From an uncultured Clostridium sp. (lineage in GTDB: Bacteria; Bacillota; Clostridia; TANB77; CAG-508), in contig USNR01000004.1 of NCBI GenBank assembly GCA_900556135.1, forward strand, positions 1 to 53,070: 53,070 nt of DNA, in the 5' to 3' direction. Made by a program: the position numbers and the translations under genes. Under the pieces are notes generated by a model that saw nothing but the letters and a program-made list of their open reading frames with translations, did not search any database and had not been told where the DNA came from. Numbering within the stretch: position 1 is the stretch's first letter; each line of letters starts with the position of its first letter. This document shows positions 25,406 through 33,866 of the stretch, in pieces.

Positions 25406-26200
25406 TTATTTTTTTCTGAATATGTCTTTTACCTTTGCAAAAAAGCCTTGGTCCCTTCCAGGAATTGTAACTTCTATATTATCTCCTAAAATTCTTCTAG
25501 CTATTTCCAAATAAGCCTTTCCTGATGGTGCTTTTTTATTAATTACCGCAGGTTCACCTTTATTTGTTTGAGTAATTATGTATTCATCATCTGGCACAAC
25601 ACCAATAAGGTTGATTGAAAGCAAATCAACAATATCATTGACGTCCATCATTTCGCCTTTTCTAACCATATTAGGTCTTAATCTATTTATAATTAACTCT
25701 GGATTTCTAATTTCTGATGCTTCCAATAATCCAATTATTCTATCAGCATCTCTAATAGAAGAAATTTCTGCATTAGTTACTACAATAGCTCTATCTGCTC
25801 CTGCTATGGCATTTTTAAAACCTTGCTCAATTCCAGCAGGACAATCAATTAGTATAAAATCAAATTCTTCTTTAAGTTTGTTAGTCAGATCTTTCATTTG
25901 TTCTTCATTTATTGCGCTCTTATCTCTTGTTTGTGCAGCAGGCAATAAAAATAATTGTTCAAAACGTTTGTCTTTTATTAAAGCTTGTCTTAATTTGCAT
26001 TTTTCTTCAACAACATCAACAATATCGTAAACAATTCTATTTTCTAAGCCCATAACAACATCTAAGTTTCTCAAACCTATATCAGTATCAACTAAAACTA
26101 CCTTTTTTCCACTTAAAGCTAAAGCTGATCCCAGATTGGCTGTTGTTGTAGTTTTACCTACTCCACCTTTTCCTGATGTTATAACTATAACCTCTCCCAT
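25406..26200 (-). CDS. minD: Septum site-determining ATPase MinD
   Basis: Membrane-cycling ParA-type ATPase that positions the division site. The deviant Walker A is SGKGGVGKTTTTAN; switch I and II are VLVDTDIGLRNLDVVMG and ILIDCPAGIEQGF; the C-terminal amphipathic membrane helix is FFAKVKDIFRKK. The ATG at 26200 (264 aa) has GGAGG 5 nt upstream; the ATG at 26212 is inside that box. It is the first gene of minD-minE-rodA-dusB; no minC is adjacent. Confidence 0.96.
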   Translation of the reverse strand: MGEVIVITSGKGGVGKTTTTANLGSALALSGKKVVLVDTDIGLRNLDVVMGLENRIVYDIVDVVEEKCKLRQALIKDKRFEQLFLLPAAQTRDKSAINEEQMKDLTNKLKEEFDFILIDCPAGIEQGFKNAIAGADRAIVVTNAEISSIRDADRIIGLLEASEIRNPELIINRLRPNMVRKGEMMDVNDIVDLLSINLIGVVPDDEYIITQTNKGEPAVINKKAPSGKAYLEIARRILGDNIEVTIPGRDQGFFAKVKDIFRKK

Positions 26201-26264
26201 AAGATCCTCCATTTCTACTAACTCTCAAAACCATAGATTATTTCCATAATTTTACTACATATAT

Positions 26265-26291
26265 ATTATACGGAAATCGGCAAAAAGTCAA
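26265..26291 (-). promoter_or_regulatory. Probable promoter of minD-minE-rodA-dusB
   Basis: On the minus strand TTGACT (26286-26291) and TATAAT (26265-26270) with a short 15-nt spacer; shifting the -10 to TAATAT gives 17 nt. Confidence 0.5.
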
Positions 26292-26370
26292 GTAAAATTG
26301 CATTTTTGCTTTTATTTTTTGAAGCAAAAAATTTACTACTTAGCATATTGTCTAGTAATTATGATACTAA

Positions 26371-26400
26371 TTATATTATTGTGCAAAATAAACGGATGTC
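26371..26400 (+). repeat. Right-end fragment of dispersed repeat R, copy 4
   Basis: ATATTATTGTGCAAAATAAA followed by CGGATGTC resembles only the right end of copies 1 and 3. It lies between minD and the pilin-like gene. Confidence 0.4.
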
Positions 26401-26420
26401 TGAAATTTTATAAAGTGTAA

Positions 26421-26457
26421 AAAAACAATAAAGCTAATCAAAAACTTTATTGTTTTT
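26421..26457. terminator. Intrinsic terminator of the pilin-like surface protein gene
   Basis: Perfect 13-bp stem (26421-26433 with 26445-26457) with A-run and T-run on either side, 23 nt after the stop at 26481. Confidence 0.85.
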
Positions 26458-26480
26458 CTTGTTATCATATTATTTTTTAA

Positions 26481-27617
26481 TCACTGTTCTACTATGTTCC
26501 ATGTGTTCGTTCCAGCAGCAATCAATTCAACATTTGATTTTAAAGTTAAAACAGGGCGGATTTTTAAATATCCAATGTATTGCTCTCCTAATGTTCTAAA
26601 TATTACAGTTGTATATGAATATGCAATTTCATCTCTTACAGAGCCTAAACTCCAATTGCAGTAATTTTCCTTAAGACTAACTTTCCTAGAATCAAGCCAA
26701 TAGTTTCCACTTTTAAATAATATCTTATATAAATTTAACTGACTTGATATTGCTTTATTCCCATCATATGAATAGCTATCATCAATTAAATTGAAGTCTG
26801 TTTTATCTTTTACATTCAAATAATTTTCTGGAATTTTATATTGCCCTGAATAATTCTTACTTGTTCCGATACTTCCAGACTTGTCTATATTGGTTGTATC
26901 ACCTATTTTTGTTACCTTTTTATTTGCTATATCTACATTTACTTTACACAACCTATTTATATCATCTATTGTTAAACTTCTTATTTCTTCTGCATATTTA
27001 TTTTTGTATATTGCACATATTTTATTAAGTTCATTTATTCCATATTCATAGGCACATCCTTTAGCTCCCCTTAAATAATAATATGAACTATTGCTTACAC
27101 TTATTGTTGCACTTGAATCGTAATCTCTTTGCAGGGGTTCTTCTGTTGTTAATAATAATTTATTTCCGTCTTCGCTTAAACCTAACACTACCCATTTAGT
27201 ACTTGAATTTAAAGTAAATGTTTGGTCTATATCAGATGTATATCCATCTGCAGTACTCATTCCTGTTTGAGAACCATAACTCGTATATCCAGTTTGACTA
27301 TATCCAGTTCCCGTAACTTGTACTGTTGTAGGATTTGGATAATTAACATAGTCTCCTACTTGCACCTTTACTTTTCCATTTGTTATACTTCCATCTTCTA
27401 GTTCTTCCCAACTTCCACCTGGAAGTGAATCATAAATTTCATCTGCCTTGTCCATGTCTGATTCATACGTTTCCTTTAATTGAACCTGACTTAACAACTG
27501 TGACTTTCTTTGTGTGCTATTTATCATGAAAGTTGCAGATAATATCACTATTATAAAAAATATTGTTACCAGTACCATTACCGATATTGAACCATTCTCT
27601 CTTCTTAAGTTTGCCAT
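26481..27617 (-). CDS. Pilin-like surface protein with a single N-terminal helix
   Basis: The N-terminus (MANLRRENGSISVMVLVTIF) is a short basic leader with Gly followed by a 20-residue hydrophobic helix, like a prepilin, but with Ser-Ile-Ser after Gly and no Glu at position 5. A helical stretch follows (residues 35-65), then a beta-rich extracellular domain including VQVGDYVNYPNP, TKWVVLGLSEDGNKLLLTTEEPL and, at the end, LKIRPVLTLKSNVELIAAGT. This last pattern recurs in large surface or pilin-associated proteins of gut Clostridia, function unknown. Codon use looks like the host's. It has its own promoter and terminator, next to the por operon. Processing by the prepilin peptidase at 2845-3588 is a guess. 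Confidence 0.6.
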   Translation of the reverse strand: MANLRRENGSISVMVLVTIFFIIVILSATFMINSTQRKSQLLSQVQLKETYESDMDKADEIYDSLPGGSWEELEDGSITNGKVKVQVGDYVNYPNPTTVQVTGTGYSQTGYTSYGSQTGMSTADGYTSDIDQTFTLNSSTKWVVLGLSEDGNKLLLTTEEPLQRDYDSSATISVSNSSYYYLRGAKGCAYEYGINELNKICAIYKNKYAEEIRSLTIDDINRLCKVNVDIANKKVTKIGDTTNIDKSGSIGTSKNYSGQYKIPENYLNVKDKTDFNLIDDSYSYDGNKAISSQLNLYKILFKSGNYWLDSRKVSLKENYCNWSLGSVRDEIAYSYTTVIFRTLGEQYIGYLKIRPVLTLKSNVELIAAGTNTWNIVEQ

Positions 27618-27669
27618 TAAAATACCTCTCTTTTAATCGCCTCTTAATAGGCTATTTTTATTACTTATA

Positions 27670-27698
27670 ATAATATATTCTTTTAAATCATAAGTCAA
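27670..27698 (-). promoter_or_regulatory. Promoter of the pilin-like gene
   Basis: TTGACT (27693-27698) and TATTAT (27670-27675) on the minus strand, 17-nt spacer, back to back with the por promoter. Confidence 0.6.
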
Positions 27699-27710
27699 TA
27701 GTTTTACTCC

Positions 27711-27739
27711 TTGACATGTCAATTTTTTAATTATATAAT
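27711..27739 (+). promoter_or_regulatory. Sigma-A promoter of the por operon, with palindromic -35 region
   Basis: TTGACA (27711-27716) and TATAAT (27734-27739), 17-nt spacer, perfect match to consensus. The -35 is the left half of a perfect 12-bp palindrome, TTGACATGTCAA (27711-27722). Confidence 0.8.
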
Positions 27740-27771
27740 CTTTTTAGATTTTTATGAAAGGAGTAATTTTA

Positions 27772-28353
27772 GTGGAAAATTTAGTAGAAATTAGATGGCA
27801 CGGTAGAGGTGGCCAAGGTGCTAAAACCGCATCACTCCTACTTGCAGACGCAGCTTTCAATACTGGCAAATATATTCAAGGATTTCCTGAATATGGTCCA
27901 GAGAGAATGGGTGCTCCTATAACTGCATATAACCGAATTAGTGATAATCCTATCGTTATACATAGCAATATTTACGAACCTGATTACGTTGTTGTTGTAG
28001 ATGATACTCTTCTTGAATCTGTTGATGTTACAGCTGGTCTTAAAGAAACTGGAGCTATTGTAATAAATACTGTTAAGGATGCAGATTATTTAAAAAGAGC
28101 TTTACACGGATACAATGGTAGCATTTACACTATAGATGCAAGAAAAATATCTGAAGAATGTTTAGGAAGATATTTCCCTAACACATCAATGCTTGCTGCA
28201 ATTGTTAAAGTTTCTAATATTATGGATGAAAAAGATTTTATTAATGATATGCAAGGTTCTTTCAAACACAAATTTGCTAAAAAACCTGAAGTTATCGATG
28301 GAAATATGAAAGCTTTAGAAATGGCTTTAAATGAAGTAAAGAAAATAAATTAG
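27772..28353 (+). CDS. porG: 2-oxoacid (pyruvate):ferredoxin oxidoreductase, gamma subunit
   Basis: Gamma subunit of the four-subunit enzyme that converts pyruvate and CoA to acetyl-CoA, CO2 and reduced ferredoxin. The typical opening is EIRWHGRGGQGAKTAS, followed by FPEYGPERMGAP and the SIYTIDARKISEE region. I chose the GTG at 27772 (193 aa): GAAAGGAG is 8 nt upstream. The ATG at 27754 overlaps that box. First gene of porG-porD-porA-porB. Confidence 0.93.
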   Translation: MENLVEIRWHGRGGQGAKTASLLLADAAFNTGKYIQGFPEYGPERMGAPITAYNRISDNPIVIHSNIYEPDYVVVVDDTLLESVDVTAGLKETGAIVINTVKDADYLKRALHGYNGSIYTIDARKISEECLGRYFPNTSMLAAIVKVSNIMDEKDFINDMQGSFKHKFAKKPEVIDGNMKALEMALNEVKKIN

Positions 28354-28368
28354 AAAGGTGGAAAAGTT

Positions 28369-28677
28369 ATGTCAAAAATGCATATAGATAAATCTACACC
28401 AGTTGAAGACCTTACACCTGGCGGAATAATCTACCAGGCTGCAAATGCTTTAGAATTTAAAACTGGTGACTGGAGAAGTGAAAAGCCTATATGGATACCT
28501 GAAAAATGTAAGCAATGTGGTTTATGTTTTCCTGTATGCCCAGACGATGCTATTCCAGTAAATAAAGAACAAAATCGTACAGATTTTAATTATGATTACT
28601 GCAAGGGTTGTGGTATTTGTAGTAAAGTTTGTCCTTTTGCTGCAATTGAAATGAAAGAAGAAGGAGGTAATGAATAA
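28369..28677 (+). CDS. porD: Pyruvate:ferredoxin oxidoreductase, delta (ferredoxin-like) subunit
   Basis: A 102-residue subunit with two [4Fe-4S] motifs, CKQCGLCFPVCPDDAI and CKGCGICSKVCPFAAI. It carries electrons from the TPP subunit to external ferredoxin. AAGGTGG lies 8 nt upstream of the ATG. Its TAA shares one base with the porA ATG, so the two are translationally coupled. Confidence 0.95.
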   Translation: MSKMHIDKSTPVEDLTPGGIIYQAANALEFKTGDWRSEKPIWIPEKCKQCGLCFPVCPDDAIPVNKEQNRTDFNYDYCKGCGICSKVCPFAAIEMKEEGGNE

Positions 28678-29870
28678 TGAGTATTAGAGAACGTTTAAGT
28701 GGAAATGAAGCTTCTGCTATAGCTATGAAACAAATAAATCCAGATGTAGTAGCTGCTTTTCCTATAACTCCTTCAACAGAAATTCCTCAATACTTTTCAA
28801 CTTTTGTAAGTAATGGTCAAGTCGACACAGAGTTTGTTGCTGTTGAAAGCGAACATAGTGCAATGAGTGCTTGTATTGGAGCAGAAGCTGCTGGTGCTAG
28901 AGCAATGACTGCCACTTCCGCAAATGGTCTTTCTTTCATGTGGGAAATGCTTTACATTGCTTCTGGTTCGAGATTGCCTATAGTTTTAACTCTAGTCAAT
29001 CGTGCTGTATCAGGACCTTTAAACATTCATAATGACCATTCTGATGCAATGGGTGTTAGAGATGCTGGTTGGTTAATGTTATTTTCTGAAAACAACCAAG
29101 AAGCCTATGATAATTTAGTTATGGCTCATCAAATAGCCGAAAACAAAGACGTCATGCTTCCTCTAATGGTATGTCAAGATGGATTTATTACATCTCATTC
29201 AATTGAAAATATCGAATTAATTGAAGATGACAAAGTAAAAGAATTTGTTGGTAAATATCAACCTGAACATTATTTACTAAATCATGACGAACCTGTTGCA
29301 ATGGGACCTATGGATCTACAAGCTTTCTTGTTCGAACACAAATTTCAACAAGCTGAAGCTATGAGAAATGCCAAAAAAGTAATTTTAGAAGTTGCTGATC
29401 GTTTTGAAAAAATGACTGGAAGAAAATATGGTTTTTTCGAAGAATATAAGTTAGATGACGCAGAAATAGCTATTGTTTGCATGAATTCAACCGCTGGAAC
29501 AACAAAAGCTGTTGTAGATAATTTGCGTGCTCAAGGTATAAAAGCCGGTTTATTAAAAATCCGTGTATATAGACCTTTCCCAGTAGAAGAAGTTGCAAAG
29601 GCTTTATCTCATTTAAAAGCTGTTGCAGTATTAGATAAAACTGATAGTGTTAATGGTGCCGGAGGACCTTTATTTACAGATGTTACATCTGCTATGTACG
29701 CATATAGTGATGAACATGTTCCAATTGTAAATTATGTTTATGGTATTGGTGGTAGAGATACAACTACTAAAGAACTTGAAGGTGTATATAAAGACTTACA
29801 AAAAATCGTTGAAACTAAAGAAATTGGTAATCCTTATAGATATTTTGGTTTAAGAAGGAGAGGTGAATAA
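28677..29870 (+). CDS. porA: Pyruvate:ferredoxin oxidoreductase, alpha subunit
   Basis: Alpha subunit (397 aa) providing the pyrimidine-binding part of the TPP site. The N-terminus (SGNEASAIAMKQINPDVVAAFPITPSTEI) and the block EHSAMSACIGAEAAGARAMTATSANGL are characteristic of PorA, and the domain II stretch beginning LLKIRVYRPFP is present. Pyruvate is the most likely substrate; other branched-chain 2-oxoacid enzymes share the same layout. Confidence 0.93.
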   Translation: MSIRERLSGNEASAIAMKQINPDVVAAFPITPSTEIPQYFSTFVSNGQVDTEFVAVESEHSAMSACIGAEAAGARAMTATSANGLSFMWEMLYIASGSRLPIVLTLVNRAVSGPLNIHNDHSDAMGVRDAGWLMLFSENNQEAYDNLVMAHQIAENKDVMLPLMVCQDGFITSHSIENIELIEDDKVKEFVGKYQPEHYLLNHDEPVAMGPMDLQAFLFEHKFQQAEAMRNAKKVILEVADRFEKMTGRKYGFFEEYKLDDAEIAIVCMNSTAGTTKAVVDNLRAQGIKAGLLKIRVYRPFPVEEVAKALSHLKAVAVLDKTDSVNGAGGPLFTDVTSAMYAYSDEHVPIVNYVYGIGGRDTTTKELEGVYKDLQKIVETKEIGNPYRYFGLRRRGE

Positions 29871-29872
29871 TT

Positions 29873-30832
29873 ATGGCATACAACATGAAAGAAATAATTG
29901 CAAATAGACCATCAAGATTTACTGCTGGTCACAGAATGTGTGCTGGTTGTGGTGCTCCACCTGTTACAAGAATGGTTCTTAGAGCTTTAAAACCAGAAGA
30001 TCATGCAGTAATTGCAAATGCTACTGGATGTATGGAAGTTTCTTCTTGTATTTATCCATATACATCTTGGACAGAATCATATATTCATACAGCATTTGAA
30101 TGTGCTGGTGCAACTTGTTCTGGAGTAGAAGCTGCATACAAGTCACTTTTAAAACAAGGTAAGTTAGTAGAAAAAAATGGTGAAACCACAAAATTCATTG
30201 CCTTTGGTGGAGACGGTGGAACATATGATATAGGTTTGCAAAGTCTTTCTGGCGCAATGGAAAGAGGTCACAACATGACATATGTTTGTTATGATAATGG
30301 TGCATACATGAACACAGGTATTCAACGTTCATCTGCAACTCCAAAATTTGCAGATACAACAACATCACCTGCTGGAACTGTTATCCCTGGAAAAATGCAG
30401 TCAAGAAAAGATTTAACAGAAATAATGGTATCTCATCATTTGCCTTATGTAGCTCAAAGTATTGCAGTAGCAAACTTTAAGGATTTATACGAGAAATCTG
30501 AAAAAGCAATTTATACAGACGGACCTGCTTTCTTAAATGTTCTAGCTCCATGCCCTCGTGGTTGGGGATATCCAACAGATATGTTGATGCAGATAAACAA
30601 ATTAGCAGTAGATACTTGCTATTGGCCTCTATATGAAGTTGTAGATGGTGTATATCACATTACATACAAACCTGCAAAAAAATTACCTATCGAAGAATTT
30701 TTACGTCCACAAAAACGTTTTAAACACATGTTTAAACCAGGAAATGAATGGATGATAGAGGAATTTCAAAAAGAAGTAGATAAACGTTGGCAAGCACTTT
30801 TAGATTTAGAAGAGTTAACTAACAAGGAATAG
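29873..30832 (+). CDS. porB: Pyruvate:ferredoxin oxidoreductase, beta (TPP-binding) subunit
   Basis: Beta subunit (319 aa) with the diphosphate part of the TPP site and its own Fe-S cysteines. CAGCGAPP and ANATGCMEVSS bear the cluster ligands; the TPP Mg motif is AFGGDGGTYDIGLQ with YDNGAYMNTGIQRS. A third cysteine lies in APCPRGWGYPTD. It starts 2 nt after porA with AGGAGAGG in the end of porA as ribosome site. Last of the four enzyme genes, followed by a ferredoxin gene. Confidence 0.94.
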   Translation: MAYNMKEIIANRPSRFTAGHRMCAGCGAPPVTRMVLRALKPEDHAVIANATGCMEVSSCIYPYTSWTESYIHTAFECAGATCSGVEAAYKSLLKQGKLVEKNGETTKFIAFGGDGGTYDIGLQSLSGAMERGHNMTYVCYDNGAYMNTGIQRSSATPKFADTTTSPAGTVIPGKMQSRKDLTEIMVSHHLPYVAQSIAVANFKDLYEKSEKAIYTDGPAFLNVLAPCPRGWGYPTDMLMQINKLAVDTCYWPLYEVVDGVYHITYKPAKKLPIEEFLRPQKRFKHMFKPGNEWMIEEFQKEVDKRWQALLDLEELTNKE

Positions 30833-30843
30833 AGCTAATATAA

Positions 30844-30893
30844 AAATTTTCTGTAAAACATTTTATTTATCAGAAAAGTCTGTATGACTACTT
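30844..30893. repeat. Dispersed repeat T, copy 2
   Basis: AAATTTTCTGTA, an AT-rich stretch, then AGAAAAGTCTGTATGACT, matching 8131-8178. It lies between porB and the small ferredoxin gene. Confidence 0.55.
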
Positions 30894-30960
30894 AAGCAAA
30901 TAAATAATAATTAAAATAATAACTTATATAGTAACAATAATAAAAAAGGTGGTGAAATAA

Positions 30961-31131
30961 ATGGCTTATAAAATAACAGATGCATGTATAAAATGTGGTG
31001 CTTGTGCAGCAAATTGTCCTGTTCAATGTATTTCTGAAGGTGATACACAATATGTAATAGATGCAGATAGATGTATTTCTTGTGGAACATGTGCAGCAGT
31101 ATGCCCTGTTTCAGCACCAGTTGAAGACTAA
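30961..31131 (+). CDS. Small 2[4Fe-4S] clostridial-type ferredoxin
   Basis: A 56-residue protein found by hand, as it is short. It has two cluster motifs, CIKCGACAANCPVQCI and CISCGTCAAVCPVSAP, with the pseudo-twofold symmetry of clostridial ferredoxin. GGTGGTG lies 6 nt before the ATG and a GC-rich terminator follows at once. Its position after porB suggests it is the electron acceptor of the pyruvate oxidoreductase, though the 128-nt gap with repeat T leaves open whether it shares the por transcript. Confidence 0.95.
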   Translation: MAYKITDACIKCGACAANCPVQCISEGDTQYVIDADRCISCGTCAAVCPVSAPVED

Positions 31132-31138
31132 AAAAATC

Positions 31139-31174
31139 TCCCGTCCTACAATTTACTTAGGACGGGATTTTTTT
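31139..31174 (+). terminator. Intrinsic terminator of the por-ferredoxin operon
   Basis: Perfect 10-bp GC-rich stem (31139-31148 with 31158-31167), then seven T. It begins 8 nt after the ferredoxin stop. Confidence 0.92.
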
Positions 31175-31202
31175 AATCATTCTAACCTCTCTAATGAATA
31201 TC

Positions 31203-32144
31203 TTAATACTCATCACTTTTATTATCAACATTTTTTCTTTCTTCTTTTTCAAGTTTTTCCAACTTTTCAAGTTCCTTCAAATTCTCAAGTTCTTCCAAAT
31301 CTAACTCTTGATCTGTATTTTTTCCTTTTCTAGGAGTCTTTAACACTTTAACATCTTTAGCATCATATGTTTTATATGACTTACCTTCTTCATTTTCAAA
31401 CTGTACTTTTACAACCTCTTTTAAAGTCTCAATACCACAAACAGTACCTTGACCGTCTTCTGTTTGTACTATTGCACCCATTTTTGGAAGTCTTTTGTTC
31501 TTTTCCTCATATACATTTTGTTCATATTTTAAACAACACATTAATCTTCCACAATTTCCAGATATTTTAGATGGATTTAGTGATGCACTTTGCTCCTTCG
31601 CCATTTTTATAGAAACAATATCAAAATCGTTTAAAAATGTACAGCAACATAATTCTCTTCCACAAACTCCATTACCACCTATTTTCTTAACCTCATCTCT
31701 AACTCCTATCTGTCTTAATTCAATTCTAGTTCTATAAATAGCTGCTAAATCCTTTACTAAATCTCTAAAATCTATTCTTCCATCAGCAGTAAAATAGAAT
31801 ATAGCCTTGCTATTGTCAAATCTAAATTCAGCTTCAACAAGATTCATTGGAAGTTTATGTTCTTTTATCTTTTCTTCACAAACTTTAAATGCTTTTTCTT
31901 CTTTTTCTTGATTTTCTTTCTGTATTTTTAAATCTCTTTGATTTGCAAGTCTAAGAATTTTCTTCAAAGGTTTTGTAAGTTTCTCCTCTGGAATCTGTCT
32001 TTTGCTAATAACAACCTCTCCTATATCCTCTCCCATAGATGTTTCTACAACAACTTTATCCTTTGCCTCTAATTGCAAATATCCTGGATCAAAAAAATAT
32101 ACTTTTCCTGGTTTTTTAAATCTAACTCCTACTATAGTTTTCAT
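31203..32144 (-). CDS. ricT: PSP1 domain protein RicT (YaaT)
   Basis: In Bacillus RicT (YaaT) joins RicA and RicF in an Fe-S complex that affects RNase Y action, sporulation and competence. The PSP1 domain spans about residues 1-215 and has the two family Cys clusters CGRELCCCTF and GNCGRLMCCLKY. The last 45 residues are a charged tail of Leu/Glu/Lys repeats (LEELENLKELEKLEKLEKEE), probably disordered or coiled coil. The ATG has no clear ribosome site; a four-codon ORF with a good one lies 26 nt upstream. It is downstream of holB, the usual Firmicutes order. Confidence 0.93.
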   Translation of the reverse strand: MKTIVGVRFKKPGKVYFFDPGYLQLEAKDKVVVETSMGEDIGEVVISKRQIPEEKLTKPLKKILRLANQRDLKIQKENQEKEEKAFKVCEEKIKEHKLPMNLVEAEFRFDNSKAIFYFTADGRIDFRDLVKDLAAIYRTRIELRQIGVRDEVKKIGGNGVCGRELCCCTFLNDFDIVSIKMAKEQSASLNPSKISGNCGRLMCCLKYEQNVYEEKNKRLPKMGAIVQTEDGQGTVCGIETLKEVVKVQFENEEGKSYKTYDAKDVKVLKTPRKGKNTDQELDLEELENLKELEKLEKLEKEERKNVDNKSDEY

Positions 32145-32233
32145 CTATTTACATACAGTTTTATAATCACCTATAAAACCATATTTTCTCCTTTCCTTTT
32201 AAATTTCATATCTTGATACTAATTAATTATTTC

Positions 32234-33142
32234 TTACACCTCGCTCAATTTCAAAAACATTTCATCTATACACATATCATAATTGCTATTAGAGTTAAGT
32301 TTTTTTCTGGCATTTTCTATAATCTTTATCATATTAAAATATTTATTGTTATATATTGGATCTTCTTTTATTTTATTATATAAAATTACAATCATATATT
32401 CTAATAAATCTTGTATATCATCTTTTGATTTATATATAGATTCTGAACTATTAAAAATATCTATAATAGACATCTTTTTTTCTATCATATTTTTACATAA
32501 GCTTTCAATTTCCATATACTTATCTAAATTCTCGCTTATACTTTCTAATTTTGAAAAGCTTCCATTACACATATCTATTATATTGTCACTTATATGAGAA
32601 ATTGTATTTTTGTCTTTAATATATTTTATCATATTTTCATTTGATATATTTTTAAAATACAATCTTAAGCACCTTGATTTTATAGTATTTAACATCATGT
32701 TCTCGTTAGAAACTATCAAGATAATTGTAACATACTCTGGTGGTTCTTCCAAAGTTTTTAACAAACTATTTTGAGCTTCTTCCGTCATTTTTTCTGCATC
32801 ATTTATAATAAAAACTTTTCTGTCAGACAAAATAGGCTTTTGATATATGTACTCTTGCATTTCTCTCATCTGTGCAATTTTAATAGAATTGCCATCAGGC
32901 TCTATCTTTATAAAATCAGGATGGTTGCCACTATTAAATTTTATACATGAATCACAGTTGTTACATTCTTCTTTATCCTGACTTAAACACAAAATCATTT
33001 TTGCAAATGAAATCGCAAACTTCTGCTTTCCAATTCCATCTTGCCCAACAAACATATAGCTGTGTGCAATACTCTCTGTTTCGATTGTGTTTTTTAATAA
33101 TTCTTTATTCTTTTCATTTCCAATAATACTTTCAAAACTCAT
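32234..33142 (-). CDS. holB: DNA polymerase III delta' subunit
   Basis: Clamp-loader subunit, 302 aa. The AAA+ domain has HSYMFVGQDGIGKQKFA (degenerate P-loop, as expected for delta'), a zinc-binding set CLSQDKEECNNCDSC, and the sensor region LLKTLEEPPEYVTIILI with SRCLRLYF following. It lies between lepB and ricT; the gap to lepB is 40 nt. Confidence 0.9.
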   Translation of the reverse strand: MSFESIIGNEKNKELLKNTIETESIAHSYMFVGQDGIGKQKFAISFAKMILCLSQDKEECNNCDSCIKFNSGNHPDFIKIEPDGNSIKIAQMREMQEYIYQKPILSDRKVFIINDAEKMTEEAQNSLLKTLEEPPEYVTIILIVSNENMMLNTIKSRCLRLYFKNISNENMIKYIKDKNTISHISDNIIDMCNGSFSKLESISENLDKYMEIESLCKNMIEKKMSIIDIFNSSESIYKSKDDIQDLLEYMIVILYNKIKEDPIYNNKYFNMIKIIENARKKLNSNSNYDMCIDEMFLKLSEV

Positions 33143-33182
33143 AACTATTTCCTACTCAAACAAACTACTAAATTCAACATTT

Positions 33183-33821
33183 TTACACACTTCCAAATTT
33201 ATTTAGTGGGAAAAATCTAAAAACAACTTTTCCTTCTATTTTTTCTAGAGGAATGCAACCAAAACTTCTACAATCTCTTGATTTACTTCTATTATCTCCC
33301 ATTGCAAAAACACAGTTTTCTGGCACTACAATATCTGTAAATATTCCATCCAAAGATGTTGTTTCTACTGTATCACTTAAATAAGGTTCATCTAGCTCTT
33401 CACCATTTAAATATACCTTACCATCCTTTATCTGCACATGGTCTCCCGGGATTCCTATAACTCTTTTTATATAGCTTGTTTTTCCCCATTCCAATACATA
33501 GTATGAAAATTTAGAAAATATATTTTTAGGTTTTTTGTTATAAATTGCAACTGGCTTATTCATGTCTACCTCATCTGCAGTAACAGATACTTTACTAGGA
33601 GCCTCAAATGTTATTATATCTCCTCTTTCCGGCATTTCCTTTAACGTTCTAGATAATCTATTTAATATAAGTCTTTCATTTGGTTTCAATGTTGGATACA
33701 TTGATTCTTGTTTTACAATCGTAGGTGTTCCTATATAATATCTTATTAACAAAGCCAATATAACAGCTATTGCTATACATTCAATCCACTCTAATATATT
33801 TCTTACTTTATCATTCATCAT
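33183..33821 (-). CDS. lepB: Signal peptidase I
   Basis: Membrane-bound Ser/Lys peptidase that removes signal peptides. One N-terminal helix (residues 8-29) is followed by the nucleophile motif QESMYPTL (Ser40) and the general base in SYIKRVIGIPGD (Lys119), then GDNRSKSRDCRSFGCIP. At 212 aa it is a normal Gram-positive type. The ATG at 33821 has AAAGGAAG 7 nt upstream; a TTG further up lies inside the box. It follows the histidine kinase gene by 45 nt. Confidence 0.93.
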   Translation of the reverse strand: MMNDKVRNILEWIECIAIAVILALLIRYYIGTPTIVKQESMYPTLKPNERLILNRLSRTLKEMPERGDIITFEAPSKVSVTADEVDMNKPVAIYNKKPKNIFSKFSYYVLEWGKTSYIKRVIGIPGDHVQIKDGKVYLNGEELDEPYLSDTVETTSLDGIFTDIVVPENCVFAMGDNRSKSRDCRSFGCIPLEKIEGKVVFRFFPLNKFGSV

Positions 33822-33866
33822 CTTTTTACTTCCTTTCAAATTTTGAACATTATTCTTTTGTTATCT

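Noticed and set aside
26481..27617. Calling this a canonical type IV pilin
   Set aside because: The N-terminus resembles a prepilin leader, but the Glu5 residue and typical ITLVAL sequence are missing and the protein is much larger than a pilin, so only a pilin-like call is made.
27618..27710. c-di-GMP riboswitch before the pilin-like gene
   Set aside because: Only one small hairpin (around 27641-27662) is visible; the conserved GEMM core sequences and tetraloop are not found.
30911..31117. 68-residue minus-strand ORF over the small ferredoxin
   Set aside because: The plus strand encodes a perfect 2[4Fe-4S] ferredoxin with SD and terminator; the minus ORF is its shadow.
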